Shown one piece after another: positions 1-6,313 of a stretch of DNA of 9,212 bases. Source of the stretch: UMGS755 sp045595795 (GTDB taxonomy: Bacteria; Bacillota; Clostridia; UBA1381; UBA9506). Within the stretch, counting starts at the first letter, position 1, and each line of letters opens with the position of its first letter. Position numbers and translations under genes: made by a program. The notes under the pieces are model-generated. The model ran no database searches, had not been told where the DNA came from, and saw nothing but the letters and a program-made list of their open reading frames with translations. Location of the stretch: the NCBI GenBank assembly GCA_045595795.1, contig JAZOBC010000020.1:1-9212 (forward strand), read 5' to 3'.

Positions 1-157
1 AAAAGTTTGTATCTCAAATCCTCTAAAAAGAGAACTTAAAATCTCCCAGCCAGTCTATACTGACTTCTTAATTTTTCTGTTACCAGAATTACTCAAATGA
101 ATTATTTAGAGCCTGCTCTGTTTAATTTTCAAGGTTCGGTGCGCTATCTCAGCGCGG
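1..157 (-). other. Probable rRNA operon leader (5' external transcribed spacer), running off the left edge
   Basis: Read on the minus strand, this stretch starts just downstream of a perfect sigma-A promoter and has no open reading frame. It contains AACCTTGAAAATTAAACAG (complement of 118-136), resembling the boxA-type antitermination and processing element seen in Firmicutes 16S leaders and 16S-23S spacers. A hairpin lies at the very 5' end (GCGCT/AGCGC, 141-155) and a short palindrome at 108-119. No mature 16S sequence (GAGTTTGATCCTGGCTCAG) is present, so the rRNA gene itself would start to the left of position 1. The rRNA assignment is inferred from promoter strength and this leader motif. 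A tRNA or other stable RNA operon is the alternative. Confidence 0.6.
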
Positions 158-163
158 AATTAC

Positions 164-192
164 ATTATAGCATCTAAAAAACCATTTGTCAA
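164..192 (-). promoter_or_regulatory. Perfect-consensus sigma-A promoter with A/T-tract UP-like region, reading left
   Basis: On the minus strand the -35 box is TTGACA (complement of 187-192) and the -10 box is TATAAT (complement of 164-169), separated by exactly 17 bp. Upstream of the -35 (about 193-240) are runs of A and T that look like an UP element. Transcription should start near 157 and leave the window. Such a promoter is typical of stable RNA operons. Confidence 0.88.
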
Positions 193-283
193 CACTTTTT
201 TAAAACTTTTTTTAATTTTTTTTGAAAAAATTTTTAGCTGCCTCTAAAAACACTTGAAAAACAGAAAATTCACAATTTATCTA

Positions 284-312
284 TTTATATTTTTTTATAT
301 TTATGTTATAAT
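284..312 (+). promoter_or_regulatory. Extended -10 promoter for the DUF5685/J-protein gene cluster
   Basis: TGTTATAAT at 304-312 is a consensus extended -10 (TG plus one base plus TATAAT). The -35 at the right spacing is a weak TTTATA at 284-289 (17-bp spacer), which an extended -10 can tolerate. The start would fall near 319, giving a leader of about 60 nt before the TTG start at 379. It is divergent from the strong promoter at 164-192, and the A/T-rich 200-280 segment between them is shared. No other structure was recognised in 313-378. Confidence 0.65.
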
Positions 313-378
313 AAACGCAATGTTACTTTTATTTATGTAAAAACTCTTTCATAATTTGATCATGTCAGGAGGCTCGCT

Positions 379-1251
379 TTGTTCGGTTACATAAAAATTG
401 ATAAGGATGAGCTGAAAGTTAAAGAATATAATTTATTTAAAGCCTATTATTGTGGTGTTTGCCGTGTACTGAAAAGTCAGTATCGTTTCCCTGCTCATTA
501 TTTTCTTAGTTATGACGTGACGTTTCTTTCCATACTGCTGACCTCCATTCAGGATGGCGAAACCGAATGCAGACCCATCCGCTGTATGGCAAACCCATTG
601 ATTAAACGTCCGGCAGTAAAAGAAAATGAAGCGCTGCTTTATGTTGCCGCGGTGAATGTTCTGCTTGGTTGGTTTAAATTAAAGGATGATTGGCAAGATA
701 ATCGTTCCTTTCGTTCTTTAATCTTAATGCCCTTCATGGTTGGAAAACGGAACAAGGCAAAAAAGGAATATCCTAAATTATACGAAGACATCCGCTCTTC
801 TTTGCAAAAGCTTTCTGATTTAGAAAAGCAAAACTGCCCGGAGCCGGATGCGGTTGCCGCCACATTTGGTGAATTGATGGCGAAAATCTTTGATGCTCCT
901 CTTGTGGGTAATACCAATAAGCAAAGAATCTTATCCCATGCCGGATTTTTATTGGGACGTTTGATTTATTTGTTAGATGCCTGGAGCGATCGGGAGGAAG
1001 ACCAAAAGAAAAACGCTTATAACCCATTTTTACTTGCCAATGCATTTAGTAAAGAGGAATTCCTTCTTTCTATAGATTACACTTTGAGTGAACTGTCAAA
1101 TACTTTAACATTGCTTGAACCCACCCGACATCAGGCAATCATCGAAAATATCATATATTTAGGTTTAAAAAAAACAGTCGATTCTGTTTTTGAAGATAAG
1201 AATCTCCGCGACAGCGGTGTAAAGGAGAAACACCATGAAAGACCCCTATGA
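379..1251 (+). CDS. DUF5685 family protein, possibly with an isoprenyl-synthase-like fold
   Basis: A 290-residue, largely helical protein recognised as the DUF5685 type; its function is unknown. It starts at TTG (379), six bases after a full AGGAGG (367-372), so this start is well supported. Visible features: C25-x2-C28 and C64-x4-C69, a possible metal site near the N-terminus; D103-D-W-Q-D107 (a DxxxD motif); and LG at 192-193 followed by D200-x3-D204-x3-D208, Y214 and P216. The second block matches the spacing of the second Asp motif of phytoene/squalene synthases by eye, so an isoprenoid-synthase-like fold is proposed as inference only. The last 17 nt overlap the J-protein gene, implying translational coupling. 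No signal peptide or obvious membrane segment is seen. Confidence 0.8.
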   Translation: MFGYIKIDKDELKVKEYNLFKAYYCGVCRVLKSQYRFPAHYFLSYDVTFLSILLTSIQDGETECRPIRCMANPLIKRPAVKENEALLYVAAVNVLLGWFKLKDDWQDNRSFRSLILMPFMVGKRNKAKKEYPKLYEDIRSSLQKLSDLEKQNCPEPDAVAATFGELMAKIFDAPLVGNTNKQRILSHAGFLLGRLIYLLDAWSDREEDQKKNAYNPFLLANAFSKEEFLLSIDYTLSELSNTLTLLEPTRHQAIIENIIYLGLKKTVDSVFEDKNLRDSGVKEKHHERPL

Positions 1252-1822
1252 GATTTTAGGCGTGAATAAGGACGCTACGCCGGACGAAATTAAAAAAGCA
1301 TATCGTAAACTTGCAAAAAAATATCACCCTGATAACTATGTTAATAATCCTCTTGCTGATTTGGCAGCCGAAAAATTCAAGGAAATCAATGAGGCCTATG
1401 AACAGCTTTCCGGTGGCAGCAATGGTGGAGGCGGTTATCAGCAAAGCCATCAAAGCAACAATAGTTCAGGAGAGTTTGCACAAGTTCGCAATCTAATTAA
1501 CATGAACCGCATTGATGAGGCCGAGCAAATTTTAGACAGGCTATCCAACCGCACCGCGGAGTGGTTTTTCTTGAAGGGCTCTGTTTTTATGCGCCGCGGT
1601 TGGTATAGCCAAGGACTGAACTTTATCCGCCAGGCTGTTAACATGGAGCCGCACAACATGGAATACCGTTCTACACTCAACCAATATATGTCGCAAAGTC
1701 AGCAATACCGTAATGTTGGCACCCCTGCCGGCAGTCCCTCTGCCTGCGATTGTTGTCAGGGTTTGATTTGCGCCGATTGTTGTTGTGAATGCATGGGCGG
1801 CGACTTAATCAACTGCTGTTAA
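1235..1822 (+). CDS. J-domain (DnaJ-like) protein with TPR-like middle and cysteine-rich C-terminus
   Basis: A 195-residue J-protein. The J domain occupies about residues 1-60, with the HPD motif at 31-33 that stimulates DnaK ATPase. A Gly/Ser/Gln-rich linker (60-80) follows, then a helical region with a TPR-like unit (about 108-141: W, L, G, A and P at TPR-like spacing). The last 25 residues hold ten cysteines (171, 173, 174, 179, 182, 183, 184, 186, 194, 195), and the protein ends in CC. It lacks the DnaJ zinc-finger and substrate-binding domains, so it is a specialised co-chaperone rather than DnaJ itself. The ATG at 1235 is preceded by AAAGGAG (1221-1227) with a 7-nt spacer, inside the end of the DUF5685 gene. 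The tail may bind metal or be lipid-modified; neither can be decided here. Confidence 0.9.
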   Translation: MKDPYEILGVNKDATPDEIKKAYRKLAKKYHPDNYVNNPLADLAAEKFKEINEAYEQLSGGSNGGGGYQQSHQSNNSSGEFAQVRNLINMNRIDEAEQILDRLSNRTAEWFFLKGSVFMRRGWYSQGLNFIRQAVNMEPHNMEYRSTLNQYMSQSQQYRNVGTPAGSPSACDCCQGLICADCCCECMGGDLINCC

Positions 1823-1839
1823 AATCGGAGGAACGAAAC

Positions 1840-2361
1840 ATGGCAAAACGAGTGACATTTTCCGCGATGGCAATGGCACTGACCGTCATCTGTCTTTATG
1901 CTGCTTCCACGCTGTCAACAGGAAGACTGGCAGCCTTAGGGCTTTCTTCTCTGTTCTGCGGCGTTTGTGTCAGTTGCTATGGTGTTCGCTACGGTGCTGC
2001 ACAATACGTTGGCGCTTCCGTTTTATCGCTATTACTCATTCCAAACAGATTGTTTGTTTTGATTTATATTTTGTTTGCAGGCTATTATCCCATCATAAAA
2101 CTCTATATTGAAAAGCTCAATAAGCTCTGGGCTGAGTGGATTTTGAAGATTTTATTTTTCAACCTCGCCATAACAGTTTTATATTTGGTTGTAAAAGTAT
2201 TTTTTCTGCCAATGCTGACCTCAGCACTTGCCCTCGTCGTTTTAAATTATCTGGCGTTGGTTATTATTGCATTAGAAGTTATTTTTATTATATACGACTG
2301 GATACTCAGCTATATGATTGGATATTATCATCAATTTTTAAGGAGAATTACACATGAATAA
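1840..2361 (+). CDS. Small polytopic membrane protein of unknown function
   Basis: A 173-residue hydrophobic protein with about five membrane segments (roughly residues 6-24, 29-49, 52-82, 98-120, 124-158). The interior loop at 86-98 is Lys-rich and the tail ends basic (FLRRITHE). It starts at ATG 1840, eight bases after GGAGG (1827-1831). The upstream in-frame ATG at 1789 lies inside the J-protein gene and has no ribosome binding site, so it is rejected. The size and five-to-six-helix layout vaguely recall ECF-transporter S components or DUF2232-type proteins, but no diagnostic motif is visible. It lies 17 bp after the J-protein gene and overlaps the next gene by 8 bp, so it is part of the same transcript. 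Confidence 0.8.
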   Translation: MAKRVTFSAMAMALTVICLYAASTLSTGRLAALGLSSLFCGVCVSCYGVRYGAAQYVGASVLSLLLIPNRLFVLIYILFAGYYPIIKLYIEKLNKLWAEWILKILFFNLAITVLYLVVKVFFLPMLTSALALVVLNYLALVIIALEVIFIIYDWILSYMIGYYHQFLRRITHE

Positions 2362-2725
2362 GCGTTTTATTACAAACATCGCCACACTACTCATCGGCGC
2401 TGTATTGTTCAGCGGTTGTCAAGCAGAGATATCGAAAGAACCGGAAGCTACCCTGGCTCCCGGTCTCACCAAAACAGAAGGGCGTATTGTATCGGAAAAC
2501 ATTGTAGAAGGAATCGTTACGAAACTAACCGACAAGACCATATTCATAACTGTTGAAGGCGTGAAGTGGGAATTTTCTTTGAGCGAAGAGGCCAAATTTA
2601 TTGTGCAAAAGCTTGAGGAACATGGCAACCCCGTTGCAAATGGTTCTTACGTTATGGTTCACTACGAAAAAAACGAAAACGGAGAGCGTATTGCAAAAAA
2701 TATCAGCCACGTTATCGTGAACTAA
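2354..2725 (+). CDS. Small secreted lipoprotein, OB-fold-like beta domain
   Basis: A 123-residue protein with a type II signal peptide: basic N-terminus (NKR), hydrophobic core at 9-19, and lipobox F-S-G-C with the lipidated cysteine at 22. The mature part has a short acidic/Pro linker (25-40) and then a compact all-beta-looking domain (about 48-123), ending in alternating polar and hydrophobic strands. This resembles DUF5666/OB-fold-type extracytoplasmic domains, though the resemblance is weak. ATG 2354 lies 8 nt after AAGGAG (2340-2345), and the gene overlaps the membrane protein gene by 8 bp. It would sit on the outer face of the membrane, possibly with that protein. Function unknown. Confidence 0.8.
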   Translation: MNKRFITNIATLLIGAVLFSGCQAEISKEPEATLAPGLTKTEGRIVSENIVEGIVTKLTDKTIFITVEGVKWEFSLSEEAKFIVQKLEEHGNPVANGSYVMVHYEKNENGERIAKNISHVIVN

Positions 2726-2734
2726 TCATTGCAC

Positions 2735-2761
2735 AATGCAGCTGCCAACCGCGGCTGCATT
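2735..2761 (+). terminator. Strong hairpin between the lipoprotein gene and nnr (attenuator or weak terminator)
   Basis: AATGCAGCTGC (2735-2745) pairs with GCGGCTGCATT (2751-2761), an 11-bp stem with one G-U pair and a 5-nt loop (CAACC), starting 10 nt after the lipoprotein stop codon. The U-tract after it is very short (TTGC), so full intrinsic termination is doubtful. It may reduce read-through into nnr or act as a processing or stability signal. Its position also argues against nnr starting upstream of it. Confidence 0.5.
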
Positions 2762-2809
2762 TGCATATTCGCATTCGCCCATTTTGGGACAGAAAGGCAT
2801 GATGCTTGT

Positions 2810-4327
2810 ATGAAATTATTAACTGCTAAGCAAATGACAGAACTGGAGCGGGTTGCCATTTTACAATACGGCATTGACGGCTTGTTGCTCATGGAAAATG
2901 CCGCACGAAGCTTTTGCGACACTTTGGAAGAAAACTTGTGGTGCGTTAGCGGAAAAACAGTGGCAATTTTCTGCGGCAAGGGCAACAACGGCGGTGACGG
3001 TTTTGCCATTGGACGCCACTTACATAATCGTGGTGCATCAGTTACATTTTTTGTCGGCTGCATACCAGACAAGCCGGATGCCAAGAAAAATTATGATATC
3101 ATCATGCGTATGGGGCTGCCTGTTTTAGCTATGGAAGACGTCAAAAATTCACATTATGACCTTGTCATTGACGCATTGTTTGGTACGGGATTTCATGGCA
3201 CGCCCAAGGCTGAGGCAGCGACATGGATAAACACCATGAACGATGCGGGTAACACCATCGCTTCTGTGGATATTCCCAGTGGTGCAGACGCCTCTACGGG
3301 TGCTGTGACAGGAGCCTGCGTGAAGGCAACCCTGACCGTTACCTTTGCAACAGCCAAACCCGGTCACTATCTCTACCCTGCCAAGGAATTTTGCGGAAAG
3401 GTGTTTGTAACGGATATTTCCATTCCTCGGCAAGTTTGCGACGACTTTGAAGCAAACTTTTTTACGTTGGATGCAGAACTGGCAAACGTCTTACCGAAGC
3501 GAACAGAAAATTCACATAAAGGTTCATATGGGAAAGCCTTAATTTACGCCGGCAGCACAGGCATGACCGGCGCCTGCATTATGGCTGCAACTGCTACGCT
3601 AAAAAGCGGTGTCGGCATGGTAACCGCCGCAATCCCGGAAACCATCCAAAATACTGTGTCTGCCAGATTTACCGAAATTATGACAATGCCGCTTCCCTGC
3701 TCAAACACCGAACTGACAGAGGATGCCGGTAAAATGATACTCGAAAAATTAAAAACGCAAGACGTGCTTTTAGCCGGCTGCGGTATTGGCATAACAAACA
3801 CCGCGAAAAAGACCTTACTCGACATAGTGAGTGTCTGTCAAAAGCCCATGGTTATCGATGCCGATGGTATAAATGCGCTCTCAGGGCATATACATGTAAT
3901 ACAAAACAAAGCCATCCCACCGGTATTAACGCCACATCCGCTCGAATTTTCACGTATCAGTGGCCTTTCGGTGGAATATATCTTAGAAAACCGCCTGCAA
4001 GTAGCGCGTGAGTTTTCCTACACCCATCAGGTCGTTCTGGTGCTCAAAGGGGCTGACACAATCGTGGCACACCCCAACGGAAATATTTATATCTGCCCGC
4101 AAAGCAACTCTGGTCTGGCTAAAGCTGGCAGCGGCGATGTGCTTGCCGGTGTGATTACCGCCCTGTTGGCACAAGGCGCATCCCCGAGTGATGCAGCAAA
4201 CTTGGGCGTTTACCTTCACAGCCGCGCCGGTATGCTTGCACGAGAGAAAAACGGTGCTTATGGCATGAGCGCAAGCGATGTGATTCAGGCTCTTTCCCAC
4301 GTAATGACAGAATTAGCAGAGTGGTAA
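2810..4327 (+). CDS. nnr: Bifunctional NAD(P)H-hydrate repair enzyme (epimerase + ADP-dependent dehydratase)
   Basis: A 505-residue fusion that restores hydrated, damaged NADH/NADPH. The N-terminal half (about 1-215) is the YjeF_N/NnrE epimerase that interconverts R- and S-NAD(P)HX, with CGKGNNGGDGF (55-65), DALFGTG (121-127) and DIPSG (154-158). The C-terminal half (about 225-505) is the NnrD ribokinase-like dehydratase, with KGSYGK (237-242), DADGINAL (350-357), TPHPLEF (374-380), KGADT (413-417) and AGSGDVLAG (439-447, D443 being the expected catalytic base). Length and domain order are normal. ATG 2810 is chosen because family N-termini begin like MKLLTAKQM; AAAGG (2793-2797) lies 12 nt upstream, slightly far. 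The in-frame TTG at 2729 would put the hairpin inside the gene and add a non-family leader. Cytoplasmic housekeeping enzyme. Confidence 0.95.
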   Translation: MKLLTAKQMTELERVAILQYGIDGLLLMENAARSFCDTLEENLWCVSGKTVAIFCGKGNNGGDGFAIGRHLHNRGASVTFFVGCIPDKPDAKKNYDIIMRMGLPVLAMEDVKNSHYDLVIDALFGTGFHGTPKAEAATWINTMNDAGNTIASVDIPSGADASTGAVTGACVKATLTVTFATAKPGHYLYPAKEFCGKVFVTDISIPRQVCDDFEANFFTLDAELANVLPKRTENSHKGSYGKALIYAGSTGMTGACIMAATATLKSGVGMVTAAIPETIQNTVSARFTEIMTMPLPCSNTELTEDAGKMILEKLKTQDVLLAGCGIGITNTAKKTLLDIVSVCQKPMVIDADGINALSGHIHVIQNKAIPPVLTPHPLEFSRISGLSVEYILENRLQVAREFSYTHQVVLVLKGADTIVAHPNGNIYICPQSNSGLAKAGSGDVLAGVITALLAQGASPSDAANLGVYLHSRAGMLAREKNGAYGMSASDVIQALSHVMTELAEW

Positions 4328-4354
4328 CAGAATCAACCAAAAGGAGTGGTTTTT

Positions 4355-4996
4355 TTGTGTAAGTCTCCGTGCAAGCTCCTTGCATGCATACTTACACTAA
4401 CGATAATCCTTTCCGGCTGTAGCCGGTTGCAACCAATCTCAGACGGAGAGGCAGATGTTTTAAAACAGCTTCACAAAAAATACAGTCAAATGAAGTCTTA
4501 TTCTGCGACAGTACGTGTTACTGTGAAAAGCAATAAATCGGAAAATATTTACATCATGGAACAAAAAGTCTTAGAGCCTAATCAGGCTTTAGTCACCGTA
4601 ACAGAACCTGATGCTTTGGCAGGACTTACAACGGTTTTTTCGGGTGACAAAGCATCCACCTCTGCTTTCCATGATGAAGCATCACTGACCGTACCAAATA
4701 AGCAGGTGTATCAGGATATTTTTGTGAATCACTTTTTTGCAATGTATTATCGTTCGGAAGAAACGGCCGTTTCTGTCAATGCATCATCGGATAAAGCAGG
4801 AACCATTCTCTTGGAAACAGTTTCAATTCCCGATGATTCAAAGCGGTATAAACTCACCATGTGTTGTGATGTGAAAACATTAGAGCCAAAAACCATTACG
4901 GTTTATGACGCAGGTGGCAACATTCGCATAATTGCAGAATTTTCAAATTTTTGTTATAATCCCTCTTTTTCTTCTGATATTTTTATGATACAATAA
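4355..4996 (+). CDS. LolA-fold lipoprotein of the GerS/YdcC type
   Basis: A 213-residue lipoprotein with a type II signal peptide (hydrophobic residues 8-20) and lipobox L19-S20-G21-C22. The mature part resembles the LolA/LppX half-barrel seen in sporulation lipoproteins: helix at 31-47, then strands, with a typical C-terminal block (YKLTMCCD at 165-172, then LEPKTI, a V-x-D-x-x-G turn, and F-x-N near 196-202). In C. difficile, GerS is encoded directly before alr2, is needed for cortex hydrolysis and acts with the amidase CwlD; in Bacillus, ydcC precedes alrA. Lipoprotein followed by alr here supports this orthology. TTG 4355 lies 8 nt after AAGGAG (4341-4346); an earlier in-frame GTG (4346) overlaps that site and is rejected. 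A germination role is inferred from context. Confidence 0.82.
   Translation: MCKSPCKLLACILTLTIILSGCSRLQPISDGEADVLKQLHKKYSQMKSYSATVRVTVKSNKSENIYIMEQKVLEPNQALVTVTEPDALAGLTTVFSGDKASTSAFHDEASLTVPNKQVYQDIFVNHFFAMYYRSEETAVSVNASSDKAGTILLETVSIPDDSKRYKLTMCCDVKTLEPKTITVYDAGGNIRIIAEFSNFCYNPSFSSDIFMIQ
4932..4960 (+). promoter_or_regulatory. Candidate internal promoter for alr within the 3' end of the lipoprotein gene
   Basis: TGTTATAAT (4952-4960) is a perfect extended -10, identical to the one at 304-312. At 17 bp upstream sits TTGCAG (4932-4937), a -35 matching only three of six positions. The predicted start near 4967 lies 65 nt before alr. A second, weaker extended -10, TGATACAAT (4986-4994), follows. 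Confidence 0.45.
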
Positions 4997-5031
4997 ACAA
5001 AGGAATTGTTTTGAGAAAGGATGCATAGCAC

Positions 5032-6201
5032 ATGTACTGCACGAAAGATTTAGCAATGCGTACTTGGGCGGAGATTAATTTAAACGCTCTGGAGCATAAT
5101 ATAAAACAAATCAAGGGATTACTCTGTCCAACAACAAAAGTGTTGGCGGTTGTCAAATCCAATGCTTATGGTCATGGTGCTGTGACTTGCGCCCATGCAT
5201 TACTGGATGCCGGAGCTGACTACTTAGCTGTTGCAACAGTAGAGGAAGCCGTGGAACTTCGCCATGCTGACATCGCAGCACCGATTCTGATTTTGGGCTA
5301 CATCCCCTGGCAGCAGGCAGAACTACTGATTTCATATAACCTGACCGCAACCGTTTATTCTGTAAGTTTTGCAAAAGCATTATCAGAAGCCGCCACAGCG
5401 CAAAACAAGTCCTGCCGCATTCATATTAAAGTGAATACCGGCATGGAACGTTTGGGCTTTGAGCCGGATGAACTCGACAAGATACAGTCTGTTTGCCAAA
5501 TGTCCGGACTTAATGTAGAAGGAATTTTTTCGCATCTCGCCTGTGCTGATGAGGAGGATTCTTCCGGCGTTCATTTACAATATGATAAATTTATAAAAAT
5601 AATTGATGCGTTAAAAGAGCTGGGGATTTCCATACCGCTGAAGCACATTTTAAACAGTGCCGGTATTATTGATTTTCCTGAATATCAGCTTGATATGGTA
5701 CGTCCCGGCATTATTCTCTACGGCTATTATCCTTCTTCATTCATTCACACCGAGCGACTAACGCTTTTACCGGTTTTAACGTTAAAGTCAAAAATTATTC
5801 ACCTCCACACCGCCAAAGCCGGGGCAAAGGTCAGCTACGGCTGGACCTACACCACACAAAAAGATACATTGATTGCCACCGTACCCATTGGCTATGCTGA
5901 CGGTTACAGCCGTCATCTTTCCGGTGCAGCTTACATGTTGATAAACGGAAAAAAAGCACCCATCTTAGGTAGAATTTGTATGGATCAATGTATGATTGAT
6001 GCATCTTCTGTCAATACTACAAATGTCGGCGACGAAGTTATCATCATTGGAAAGCAAGGGGAGGAAGAAATCACAGCAGATACATTAGCCCGGCTGAGCC
6101 ATACCATTCCGTATGAAATATTGTGTGCGATCGGAAGAAGAGTGCCACGTTTGTATATGAAGGACGGTGGCATTGTGGGTGTACTTAACGAATTTGACTG
6201 A
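5032..6201 (+). CDS. alr: Alanine racemase (PLP-dependent)
   Basis: A 389-residue fold-III PLP enzyme interconverting L- and D-alanine for peptidoglycan. The PLP-binding Lys is K42 in VKSNAYGHG, the general-base Tyr is Y269 in VSYGW, KVNTGMERLGF (133-143) carries the conserved Arg140, GRICMDQ is at 313-319, and the C-terminal IGRRVPR (367-373) is intact. All key residues are present and length is normal. The start is ambiguous: ATG 5032 follows GAAAGG (5015-5020) at 11 nt, while ATG 5056 (residue 9) gives the usual family start MRTWAEINL. Eight residues are the only difference. It follows the GerS-like gene by 35 bp; in C. difficile the equivalent Alr2 lets L-alanine act as a co-germinant, so a role beyond wall synthesis is conceivable. 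Cytoplasmic. Confidence 0.96.
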   Translation: MYCTKDLAMRTWAEINLNALEHNIKQIKGLLCPTTKVLAVVKSNAYGHGAVTCAHALLDAGADYLAVATVEEAVELRHADIAAPILILGYIPWQQAELLISYNLTATVYSVSFAKALSEAATAQNKSCRIHIKVNTGMERLGFEPDELDKIQSVCQMSGLNVEGIFSHLACADEEDSSGVHLQYDKFIKIIDALKELGISIPLKHILNSAGIIDFPEYQLDMVRPGIILYGYYPSSFIHTERLTLLPVLTLKSKIIHLHTAKAGAKVSYGWTYTTQKDTLIATVPIGYADGYSRHLSGAAYMLINGKKAPILGRICMDQCMIDASSVNTTNVGDEVIIIGKQGEEEITADTLARLSHTIPYEILCAIGRRVPRLYMKDGGIVGVLNEFD

Positions 6202-6203
6202 GA

Positions 6204-6228
6204 CAAGGCTGGCAAAAATTGTGCCTTG
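6204..6228 (+). repeat. Inverted repeat CAAGGC-N13-GCCTTG overlapping the mazEF -35 box
   Basis: CAAGGC (6204-6209) and GCCTTG (6223-6228) are perfect 6-bp inverted arms with a 13-nt centre. The right arm includes the first bases of the -35 box. No U-tract follows, so it is unlikely to be the alr terminator. It could be an operator half-site pair. Inference only. Confidence 0.35.
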
Positions 6229-6254
6229 ACGCAGGATATCAAATTTTATATAAT
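6226..6254 (+). promoter_or_regulatory. Sigma-A promoter for mazEF
   Basis: TTGACG (6226-6231) and TATAAT (6249-6254) are separated by exactly 17 bp, a near-perfect consensus. Transcription should begin near 6261, about 53 nt before the mazE start. The -10 box lies within a perfect AT-rich palindrome (6243-6259). This gives mazEF expression independent of alr, although no terminator is visible between them. Confidence 0.85.
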
Positions 6255-6259
6255 AAAAT
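6243..6259 (+). promoter_or_regulatory. Candidate autoregulatory operator: palindrome over the mazEF -10 box
   Basis: ATTTTAT-ATA-ATAAAAT is a perfect 7-bp inverted repeat with a 3-nt centre covering the whole -10. Ribbon-helix-helix antitoxins bind palindromic sites over their own promoters in many toxin-antitoxin loci, so this is a natural candidate site for MazE or MazEF binding. AT-rich palindromes can arise by chance in promoters, so confidence is modest. Confidence 0.4.
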
Positions 6260-6313
6260 GTGTAATACAACCCGACATTGCACAGTATTTTATGACGATT
6301 GGGGGCAATCATT

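Noticed and set aside
2729..2809. In-frame TTG extension of nnr adding 27 residues
   Set aside because: It spans the hairpin at 2735-2761, has no ribosome binding site, and the added residues do not resemble Nnr N-termini; ATG 2810 fits the family.
2722..3433. Minus-strand open frames inside nnr (2722-3084, 3149-3433)
   Set aside because: They lie opposite a clearly conserved enzyme gene, have no ribosome binding sites and show no recognisable domain.
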